Source: Stigmatella aurantiaca DW4/3-1 | GTDB lineage: Bacteria > Myxococcota > Myxococcia > Myxococcales > Myxococcaceae | Length of the DNA stretch: 64,000 bases | Reading direction: 5' to 3' | Assembly: GCF_000165485.1 (NCBI RefSeq) | Contig: NC_014623.1 | Location: 763,501-827,500 of the forward strand | Part shown: in pieces, positions 52,459 to 59,682 of the stretch | How the letters are laid out: each line of letters opens with the position of its first letter | Numbering within the stretch: the stretch's first letter is position 1 | The notes under the pieces: model-generated | Told to the model about the DNA's origin: nothing | The model's input: only the letters and a program-made list of their open reading frames with translations | Databases searched by the model: none | Translations under genes and position numbers: made by a program

Positions 52459-53951
52459 GGGGTCCCGAAGGCGGCCTCGACCTGGCCGGGGCGCTGCTCG
52501 GCGAAATTCAGCAAGCCCGAGGCACCGGTGAGCGCGTCCTGGAACTGCTGGGGATTGCTCAGGAAGGTGAAGCCCTGGCGCTCCGCGTTCTCGCCGGTGA
52601 CCCAGGGGGCGATGAGGGCATGTTCCGCGCTCAGGCGGGCCTTCATCGCGTCCGTGGCGAGCGGGCCGCGCACCACCTCCAAGGCATACTGCTGATAGAC
52701 GGCCCGGTAGGACGGCTCATCGAGCAGGTAGCGGATGAGCGGCCAGGCGCCGGTCACCTCATCGCGCGTCAGCGACGTCGAGCCCATGCCCCCGCCTCCG
52801 GCGCTCATGGAGCGGTCATGGTCCCAGGTGATCCAGTGGACGCGCCCGTTCTCCCCAGGATGGGAGTAGAGGTAGTAGTTGTGGGTCATGGCGCCATAGG
52901 CGTCCCAGTGCTGGAGCACGGCCGCGATGGCCAGCCACTTCAGGAAGCCATCGACGTCGAACTTCGCCTCGAGGTTCGCGCGCCAGGCCGCTGCGTCGCT
53001 CCGGTCCGCGTTGAGCGCGGTGATGAGGGCCTCCACGCTCGACCAGCCCTCCTCGGCGGCGTCCGTCTCGGGACCAAAGGACTCCGCGTCGAAGGTCTGG
53101 AGGCGAGCCCCCACGCCATCGGCCTCGTAGAGCGCGCCCTTGTCCGTGCCGAAGAAGCTGTTGAGCAGCGGGTCTCCGGGGTCCTCGGCCAGCGTGTAGA
53201 GGCCGTAGTATTCGGGCCCATCGCCGTGGTCCAGGTAGAGGGCCGCGAAGGCGGTGTGTGAGGCGGGCACGCCGGACTCGCGGAAGATGTCGGTGGTCAC
53301 CTTGTCGCGGATCAGCGAGGCGTCGGCCACGCTGTTGGAGAGCGACAGCTTCTGGAAGCCGTAGAAGCGCTGGTTGTCAATCTCGGGGTACTCGTCCTCG
53401 AACTTGTCGAAGTTGAGCCGGAAGGGGAGCTTGCCCACCCCGCTGCCCCATGACTGGGACAGCGAGGAGTTGCCCTTGAAGCGCACACCCACGTGCCACC
53501 ACGTCTTGTCGCCGAAACGCACCGTCGACGGCACGTACACGGGCGTGTTGGGGATGAGGTCCGAGCCGCCGCCACCTCCAGGTCCCCCGCCGCCACCTCC
53601 AGGTCCCCCGCCGCCAGGTCCCCCGCCGCCTCCGGGGGGAAAGCCGCCATCGGGGGGCGCTCCGCCGTCGGGACGACCACCCCCACCGCCGCCGCCGCCG
53701 GGACCGCTGCCCCTCGTGCCGAAGGCTCCCAGCATCCCGGTCATGTCATCCTGCATCGCCTGCCAGTCCTCGGGGGCGATGGTGATGTCGATCCGGTTCA
53801 CCTGGCCTTGCGGAAAGACCACGTCATACGCGGGCTTGGCATTCTTGCCGTGCGTCTCGTCACTCCACCCTTCGGGCCTCCCGTCATCTCCACAGGCGGT
53901 GGAAAGGAGTGCGAGTGCAGCGAGTGCCCCCCACCTCGAACTTCCAAACAT
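52455..53951 (-). CDS. CotH kinase-family lipoprotein
   Basis: A 498-aa lipoprotein (LLSTAC). A very Gly/Pro-rich insertion at about 80-130 interrupts the N-terminal domain. The CotH kinase core follows with VRFKGNSSLSQSWGSG, KLPFRLNFDKF, QRFYGFQKLSLSNSVADASL, GLYTLAED and ITWDHDRSM. CotH proteins phosphorylate surface or spore-coat proteins; bacterial CotH genes commonly accompany VTC and DUF4956 genes. First gene of the minus-strand operon 53951-48075. The insertion is tri- and hexanucleotide repeat-like and could vary in length. Confidence 0.92.
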   Translation of the reverse strand: MFGSSRWGALAALALLSTACGDDGRPEGWSDETHGKNAKPAYDVVFPQGQVNRIDITIAPEDWQAMQDDMTGMLGAFGTRGSGPGGGGGGGGRPDGGAPPDGGFPPGGGGGPGGGGPGGGGGGPGGGGGSDLIPNTPVYVPSTVRFGDKTWWHVGVRFKGNSSLSQSWGSGVGKLPFRLNFDKFEDEYPEIDNQRFYGFQKLSLSNSVADASLIRDKVTTDIFRESGVPASHTAFAALYLDHGDGPEYYGLYTLAEDPGDPLLNSFFGTDKGALYEADGVGARLQTFDAESFGPETDAAEEGWSSVEALITALNADRSDAAAWRANLEAKFDVDGFLKWLAIAAVLQHWDAYGAMTHNYYLYSHPGENGRVHWITWDHDRSMSAGGGGMGSTSLTRDEVTGAWPLIRYLLDEPSYRAVYQQYALEVVRGPLATDAMKARLSAEHALIAPWVTGENAERQGFTFLSNPQQFQDALTGASGLLNFAEQRPGQVEAAFGTP

Positions 53952-54147
53952 GCAGCGCTCCCAAGGAACGTAAAAGGTTCTCCGTCAGGGCCTGGGTTGC
54001 AGGGCCTGACGCGACGAGGAGCACCTTGGGCGCGCGGTGTGACGTGTTCGTTACATATTTGTTACGAAGTGTTTCGTGGGTTCCCGGGTCGCCACGCGCT
54101 CCCAGGCGCCCACCCCGGATGGGCAGGCACCTGAGGGCGGAGGTCAC

Positions 54148-55032
54148 TCAGTAGGCGTATTTGACCACGTCCGCGCGGACGGTCCCGACAATGCCTGCCC
54201 AGTTGCCATTGGCGTGATGGTTGTAGGCTTCCCCATCATCGCGCAGGGACACCGAGTGGTAGCTCCACTTGGCCTTTCCGTTGCTGCACGCGTTGGTGCC
54301 CGTGTTCAGCGTCCCAGAGCAGAACCAGTCTCCGGGGTTGCAGTAAGAGCCACCGGAGGTGCCCGAGACGCCTCCCGTGGAGTGATAGGACACGGCCTCA
54401 TCGTCCTGGCCCGGGAGGATGCCCGCGTAGAACGTGCCCTTGGCGCCCGCGAACATGTAGAACCACTTGGAGCGCGTGGCGTTGTGATCGTACATGGCGC
54501 GGGACGTGGTGGTGACCAGATCCCCCACGATGGGATCACTCACCGCCCACTCGCCCATGTCGGCCAGTTCGCTGCCACCGGCCGCGCCCGAGGCCACGTC
54601 CACCCACTTGATGTTCCAGCCGGTCTGCGTGGTGCCATCCGTGTTGCCGCACACGCCGCTGGCATTGGGGGTGGCGTTCTTCTTGTAGCGCGCCGAGCCG
54701 CCATACAGCGACAGCGCATAGCCAATTTGCAGGTTCCCGGCGCTGTGAACCGCGATGTAACACCAGTTGTTTCCGGTGCAGAAACAATCCAGCGCATCCC
54801 GGATGTAGCCGTTCTGGCTGCTAATTTTCTGCGAGCCATTCCAGTTCACCGCCTTCTTGTTGACCCCGGCGGCGGTGCTGCTGGGACCCCAATTGCTGAA
54901 ATCATTGTAATTGCCAATTTGGGTGCCACCGCCATTCTTGCCATGAATCCACAGGGTGTAGTTGGTGGCGGATGCTTCTGGGACCACCAGAACGGTCAGG
55001 GCGAAGATGACGGCGGAGAACAGCTTTTTCAT
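54148..55032 (-). CDS. Secreted protein with alpha/beta-hydrolase-like HSAG motif
   Basis: This 294-aa precursor has a signal peptide (AVIFALTVLVVPEASA). The mature chain begins TNYTLWIHGKNGGG and has CYIAVHSAGNLQIGYALSLYGG: an 'HG' oxyanion-type turn and a G/H-x-S-x-G-like elbow (S97). This suggests a distant alpha/beta hydrolase (lipase or esterase) fold. Several Cys pairs (CFC, CYIAV, GVCG, GSYCNPGDWFC) suggest disulphides. GGAGG precedes the ATG. Catalytic Asp and His are not assignable by eye. Confidence 0.65.
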   Translation of the reverse strand: MKKLFSAVIFALTVLVVPEASATNYTLWIHGKNGGGTQIGNYNDFSNWGPSSTAAGVNKKAVNWNGSQKISSQNGYIRDALDCFCTGNNWCYIAVHSAGNLQIGYALSLYGGSARYKKNATPNASGVCGNTDGTTQTGWNIKWVDVASGAAGGSELADMGEWAVSDPIVGDLVTTTSRAMYDHNATRSKWFYMFAGAKGTFYAGILPGQDDEAVSYHSTGGVSGTSGGSYCNPGDWFCSGTLNTGTNACSNGKAKWSYHSVSLRDDGEAYNHHANGNWAGIVGTVRADVVKYAY

Positions 55033-55312
55033 ACGGTGCCTCCTGCAAGGGGGATGAGCGTGAGTCCCCGTTGGATGTGAATCAGGCCGGGGCGCGCTCA
55101 GCTTATAGCGTCGTTCCCGGGCGGATCGATGGTCAAGAAGAACGGGCGCATCGAGAAAAACCTGACTCAATGTGTCAAATGTATCGAGGGGGTGGAAGTG
55201 ACCTCACCGTGTTTCGATGCGGCAGGGGTTGCCAGCCGCTTCCGGAGAGGACCCTGTTGCGAGTATGAACAAGGCTTTCCGCCGGGAATGACTCGGCGCC
55301 TCTGAGGGACCC

Positions 55313-57061
55313 ATGAACGGGTTCGACGGAAATCTTGCTCCCATGACCTCATCGAATGCGTTTGCCCCATCGCGTTGGTGGCCCCTTGGCGTGTCTGCCG
55401 TGTGGGCGCTCTCGGCCACCGGCTGCGGCCCCTCTTCCGCTGGCGTCTCCTCCCTGCCGGAGGCGCCTCTTTCCCAGGCCGCCGCGCTCGCCCCCGAATT
55501 CGTGACGGTGCTCGAGCCCGAGGCGGACGCCAAGGTCACGACGGGAATCTTCGAGGAGAACACCAACTTCGGCGCTGATAACCATTTCAAGGTCAGCGTG
55601 TGGTTCCAGACGGATTCCTACCTCCGCTTCAACCTGGGCAGCTTGCCCACGGGCGCGAAGATCCGCTCGGTGAAACTCATGGCCACCGCCTTTCAAGGCT
55701 ACTCCGCCAGCGGTGACGGCAACGTCTACACGTACCTCGTCCCAGACAACACGTGGGGGGAGTACACCCTCACCTGGAACACCCGGCCGCCGCCTACCGG
55801 GGGACCCCTGGGCTGGTGGTTTCTCTGGTATCCGAGTTCCAGCTGGATCGAGGACAAGCTCGGCGTGAACGAGGATCCGAGCCTCATCCCCGTCGTCCAG
55901 AGCGCAGCGAATGCAGCGGACCGCCGGATCTCGCTCATGCTCCGCAACCATGGTTACTACGACACGACGTACCACTCGCGCGAGGTGGCGGACGCCACGA
56001 AGCGCCCCAAGCTGGAGGTTCACTACACCCAGGGCGACGTCTGGAAGAGCGCCAGCCCCCTGCCGTCGGGCCGCACGAAGCACAGCGCCACGCTGTTGGC
56101 GGATGGCCGGGTGCTGGTGGCGGGTGGGGCCAGCAGCGCGGGGTGGACGGACAGCGCGGCCCTGTACTCACCTGCCACGGGCACCTGGGCGGCCACGGCC
56201 TCCATGTCCGTGAAGCGCTACGGCCACGGTTCCAACCTCCTGAATTCTGGCGAAGTGTTTGTCACGGGAGGGCAGAACAATGGTGTCACCCTCGCCTCGA
56301 CCGAGCGGTATGACGCCACCTCTGGCACCTGGAGCGCCGCGGCTTCCATGGCGGTGGCTCGCTTCCGACACACCGTGACGGTGCTGAATGACGGGCGTCT
56401 GCTCGTGGCTGGCGGCGTTGATGGCACCATGGGACTGACGAGCACGGAGCTGTACAACCCGCTCCTGGGCACCTGGGCGCCCGGGCCCTCCATGTCCACG
56501 CGCCGCTACGGCCACACGGCCACGCTGCTGCCGGACGGGCGGGTGCTGGTGGCGGGGGGACACACGGGGGGACAGGCCCTGGCCACCGCCGAGGTGTACA
56601 ACCCGGCCACGAACAGCTGGACGGGAACTGGGACGATGGGTTCTCGCCACTACGGCCATGCGGCGGCCTTGCTGCCAGACGGACGGGTTCTGGCCGTGAG
56701 CGGGCTCACCCCGAGCGGTGTCCACACGCCCATCACCGAGCTGTACGACCCCACCACCGGGGTGTGGACGGCCACGGGCTCACTGGCCACGGCGCGCAGT
56801 GAGTTCAGCCTGGCGGCGCTGCCCTCGGGCCGGGTGCTGGTGCTGGGGGGGACGGACGGGACGGCCATCACCCCCACGGTAGAGAGCTACAACGTGGCCA
56901 CGGGCACCTGGACGCAGGCGCCTGCCATGGGCACCGCGCGCCGCAACCTCACGGCCACGGTGTTGCTCGAGGGCCGCATCCTCGTCAGCGGCGGTCAGGA
57001 AGACGCGTCCACCGTGTCCCTCGCTTCCTCCGAGCTCTTCACGCCCGACGCGGATCTCTGA
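55313..57061 (+). CDS. DNRLRE-domain plus kelch-repeat lipoprotein
   Basis: This 582-aa protein has a lipoprotein leader (ALSATGC). A DNRLRE domain lies at about 60-240 (VLEPEADAKVTTGIFEEN, SYLRFNLGSLPTGAKIRS). Seven kelch blades follow, recognisable by LADGRVLVAGG, LNSGEVFVTGG, LNDGRLLVAGG, LPDGRVLVAGG, LPDGRVLAVSG, LPSGRVLVLGG and LLEGRILVSGG. This is a frequent myxobacterial secreted architecture. ATG 55343 is an alternative start. Likely a cell-surface binding protein. Confidence 0.9.
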   Translation: MNGFDGNLAPMTSSNAFAPSRWWPLGVSAVWALSATGCGPSSAGVSSLPEAPLSQAAALAPEFVTVLEPEADAKVTTGIFEENTNFGADNHFKVSVWFQTDSYLRFNLGSLPTGAKIRSVKLMATAFQGYSASGDGNVYTYLVPDNTWGEYTLTWNTRPPPTGGPLGWWFLWYPSSSWIEDKLGVNEDPSLIPVVQSAANAADRRISLMLRNHGYYDTTYHSREVADATKRPKLEVHYTQGDVWKSASPLPSGRTKHSATLLADGRVLVAGGASSAGWTDSAALYSPATGTWAATASMSVKRYGHGSNLLNSGEVFVTGGQNNGVTLASTERYDATSGTWSAAASMAVARFRHTVTVLNDGRLLVAGGVDGTMGLTSTELYNPLLGTWAPGPSMSTRRYGHTATLLPDGRVLVAGGHTGGQALATAEVYNPATNSWTGTGTMGSRHYGHAAALLPDGRVLAVSGLTPSGVHTPITELYDPTTGVWTATGSLATARSEFSLAALPSGRVLVLGGTDGTAITPTVESYNVATGTWTQAPAMGTARRNLTATVLLEGRILVSGGQEDASTVSLASSELFTPDADL

Positions 57062-57205
57062 GCGGCTGGCTCCGGCGGGAGCGTCCAGTCGGCTTCCTCA
57101 GGTTGTGTTGGACGGGCCCACCTTTGGGAATCCCGCGGGTCTTGATTTCGGTGCGCACCCGCGGGCCTTCCCCGGTTCTCGTAACCGGAATTCCCTGTTC
57201 TTAGA

Positions 57206-57236
57206 CTGTCTTTCCCTTTCAGCTGGAGAAAGACAG
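57206..57236 (+). promoter_or_regulatory. 9-bp inverted repeat over the ribosome-binding site of the afsA-like gene
   Basis: CTGTCTTTC (57206-57214) and GAAAGACAG (57228-57236) are perfect complements separated by 13 nt. The right arm includes the end of the GGAG ribosome-binding site (57225-57228) and stops two bases before the ATG at 57239. In RNA it could hide the ribosome site; in DNA it could be an operator. It is a candidate control element of the operon. Confidence 0.55.
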
Positions 57237-57238
57237 AC

Positions 57239-58060
57239 ATGCAACACGCTTTCAGCCAACCCGACCGCCGGGTGCGGGTGGACTCGCCGGAGGCGGTCCC
57301 ATTCCTGCTCGTGCCTGAGCCCCTGCTGCCAGACATTGGCCACCCGTGCCGCATTCCGGTGAAGAGCGTGGAAGAGGCGGAGTTCCTGGCGGCCGTCCTC
57401 CAGCAGCACTGTGGGCTCTACCTGGGCGCGCGGGCTTCTGAATACCGGGAGTTGGCGGACTGGGCGGACGCCACACCCGTGGGCGTGAGCATAGGCCAGG
57501 CTTGGAAGAGGGAGCCCCTGGAGCACCTTTCCGAGCTGCTGAGCCGGGTGCCGGTCCGCAATCCGGTCTCCGAAGGCCGGCAGGGGTTCGAGGCGGGCGA
57601 TTCCCAGACGATGGAGCGCATCAATCCCGCCCTCGTCCACAAGCGGGACCCGGCGAACGTGCTGCTCGCCAATGCCTGCCGGGTCGGCGCACTCCAGCAG
57701 TACAACGCGTTCACGGAGTCACCCGAGTTCGCCTTCGACCATCCGTCCGACCATGTGCAGGGCATGCTCCTGACGGAGATCGCTCGCCAGGCGTGCATCG
57801 CGGTGGTCCACCAGGTGGGGCTGCCGCTCGACTGGGCCGTCATCCTGACGCGCCTGTCGCTGGACTTTCAGCGCTTCGTCCGGAGCGATGTCCCCATCGT
57901 GGTCCGGGCCTTCACCAGCTTCCGGCTCCCGGAGTGGGAGGAGCCGGTGCGGAACGACGGACGCCGCAACCGCAGTTGGGTCTTCGTCCAGGTCTGGCAG
58001 CAGGGAATCTGTTGTTTCTCGGGGCTCATCACGGGCGTCAGCGCGAAGGGCACGCCATGA
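57239..58060 (+). CDS. AfsA-family hotdog protein (gamma-butyrolactone synthase-like)
   Basis: This 273-aa protein has the AfsA (A-factor synthase) layout of two hotdog repeats. The diagnostic second half is clear: INPALVHKRDPANVLL (about 128-143), then a segment ending MLLTEIARQACIAVVHQVGL then PLDW. The family ExxRQ motif is E180/R183/Q184 and the following H191 is present. AfsA condenses dihydroxyacetone phosphate with a beta-ketoacyl-ACP in Streptomyces signalling; non-signalling family members also occur. It is the first gene of a five-gene operon; its stop overlaps the next start (ATGA). Confidence 0.85.
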   Translation: MQHAFSQPDRRVRVDSPEAVPFLLVPEPLLPDIGHPCRIPVKSVEEAEFLAAVLQQHCGLYLGARASEYRELADWADATPVGVSIGQAWKREPLEHLSELLSRVPVRNPVSEGRQGFEAGDSQTMERINPALVHKRDPANVLLANACRVGALQQYNAFTESPEFAFDHPSDHVQGMLLTEIARQACIAVVHQVGLPLDWAVILTRLSLDFQRFVRSDVPIVVRAFTSFRLPEWEEPVRNDGRRNRSWVFVQVWQQGICCFSGLITGVSAKGTP

Positions 58061-58704
58061 GGCACCTGCACCGCTGGATGCCCACCCTGTTGCTGGTGAC
58101 GGGGATGCTGCTGCTCGTGCCGCTCGGCGTCCGCCAGGTCTTGCACACGCCGGAAGAGGGCCGGACGGTGACGGCCTTGATGCTCGCGGCCTATCTGGCC
58201 TGGGCACTGGTGGAGAGCCGCGTGACGTATCGCGAGAGCCGCAAGCCCACCGCCGAGCGTGACGGCGCCACGCTCGAGTTCTACGCCATGGGACGGCTGG
58301 CCACGATCCTGCTCGCGCTGGCGCCCCCCATGCTGGCGGTGGACCCTGGGGTGCGCATCGGGGGACTGCTCTGTTTCGTGGGAGGGGTCGTGCTGAGGCT
58401 GATCGCCATCCGCACCTTGGGCCGGGCTTATTCGCACCGGGTGCGGTTGCCGGACGCGAGCCTGCTCGTCACGGATGGCGTCTACCGGCTCCTCCGGCAC
58501 CCGGCCTACACGGGCATGCTGCTGGCACATGTGGGCTACCTGTGGGTCTTCCCAGGGGTGCCGGGGATCGCCGCGTTCGTGGCGGTCTTCGTCCCAGCCG
58601 TGCTCTTGCGCATCCGGCACGAGGAACGGCTGCTTTTGGGGTCCTTCCCGGGCTACGCGGAGTACGCGGCGAGCCGCAAGCGGCTGGTTCCATGGCTCTG
58701 GTAA
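58057..58704 (+). CDS. Isoprenylcysteine carboxyl methyltransferase (ICMT)-family membrane enzyme
   Basis: This 215-aa protein has four to five membrane segments. The ICMT/PEMT-type C-terminal signature is present: GRAYSHRVRL, GVYRLLRHPAYTGMLL, RIRHEERLLLGSFPGYAEYA. It should methylate a lipophilic substrate using SAM. It overlaps the AfsA-like gene at ATGA and the following epimerase by 13 bases. In bacteria this family often acts on prenylated or lipid intermediates, which fits the UbiA gene downstream. Confidence 0.85.
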   Translation: MRHLHRWMPTLLLVTGMLLLVPLGVRQVLHTPEEGRTVTALMLAAYLAWALVESRVTYRESRKPTAERDGATLEFYAMGRLATILLALAPPMLAVDPGVRIGGLLCFVGGVVLRLIAIRTLGRAYSHRVRLPDASLLVTDGVYRLLRHPAYTGMLLAHVGYLWVFPGVPGIAAFVAVFVPAVLLRIRHEERLLLGSFPGYAEYAASRKRLVPWLW

Positions 58705-59666
58705 CCCGGCCTGGCGATTTCGCCGTCGTGCTCCTGGGCGCGACCGGCATGGTGGGGCAAGCGCTCCTGCGGCAGCGCGGAGCACATCCCGTGCATGCAC
58801 TGGTGCGCACCCCGGATGGACGGGATTGGGGAGACGGCGTCCACGTCGTGCGGGGGGACCTGCACGGCATCCCCGCTGCGCTCTTTCCCTCTCGCCCGTA
58901 TGTGGTCGTGCACTTCGCCACGAAGCAGCGGGACCTGGACGGCACGGGCTTCGAGCGGACCAATGTGGAGGGAACGCAGCGGCTCCTGGCGTGTCTCCCG
59001 GGAGACTGCCGAGGCGTCATTCATGGCAGCTCCATGTCCGTCTATGGCCCGGGGCCTCATGCGGGCGTGATGGAGGACGCCCCGTTGGCCCCTCTTACCC
59101 CGCTGGCCCGCTCCCGCGCGGCGGCCGAAGCGCTCATCACGCGGCACGCCGCCGGGGCCGGCCTGCATGCGGCGCTGCTCCGGCCTCGCTTTCTTCTCGG
59201 GCGCGGAGACCGGTTCGTGTTGCCCGCCGTGGTGAAGCTGCTGAAGCGCCGGCTCCAACTGGGCGGCGATGCCGTGGCCTGCTCGGTCATCGACGTCGAT
59301 GACTTTGGCCGGATCATCTGGCGGCTCGCGCGGCGGATGGTGGAGACGTCCCGCCCTGAGCAGCGGGCGTACAACGTCGCCTGTTCGCGCCCGCTCGTGC
59401 GCTCGGAGTTCCTGGGCACGGTGCGGCAAGCACTCGCGTTGCCGCGTCCCCTCGTGAAGGTGTCCGTGCCCGACAGGCTCCTGCGCACGCTGCGGGAAGC
59501 TCCCAGCCGGCGTGCCCAGGCGGTGGCCGAGCGCTTGGAGTTGATGACCCGCTCGCAGTGCCTGGATGTCTCGCGGCTCCGGGCGGTGCTGGACGGCCCG
59601 GAGGACCTGCTGTCCCGGTCTCCGGTGGAGGTCCTGCGAGCTGCCCTTGATGCCTTTCGTTCCTGA
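58692..59666 (+). CDS. NAD-dependent epimerase/dehydratase-like protein without YxxxK
   Basis: This 324-aa extended-SDR protein has the cofactor loop LLGATGMVGQALL (about 14-26), VHGSSMSVYG-type strand (GVIHGSSMSVYGPG) and YNVACSRPL in the C-terminal half. Where the catalytic Y-x-x-x-K should lie it reads L-A-R-S-R (PLTPLARSRAAAEALI), so both Tyr and Lys are replaced. It may bind NAD(P) and a substrate without classic oxidoreduction. The start overlaps the ICMT stop by 13 bases. Confidence 0.82.
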   Translation: MALVTRPGDFAVVLLGATGMVGQALLRQRGAHPVHALVRTPDGRDWGDGVHVVRGDLHGIPAALFPSRPYVVVHFATKQRDLDGTGFERTNVEGTQRLLACLPGDCRGVIHGSSMSVYGPGPHAGVMEDAPLAPLTPLARSRAAAEALITRHAAGAGLHAALLRPRFLLGRGDRFVLPAVVKLLKRRLQLGGDAVACSVIDVDDFGRIIWRLARRMVETSRPEQRAYNVACSRPLVRSEFLGTVRQALALPRPLVKVSVPDRLLRTLREAPSRRAQAVAERLELMTRSQCLDVSRLRAVLDGPEDLLSRSPVEVLRAALDAFRS

Positions 59667-59682
59667 AGGAATCCAAAACACC

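Noticed and set aside
53560-53710. Possible CRISPR or tandem repeat array
   Set aside because: The repeats are short, in-frame Gly/Pro codons within the CotH gene with no spacers.
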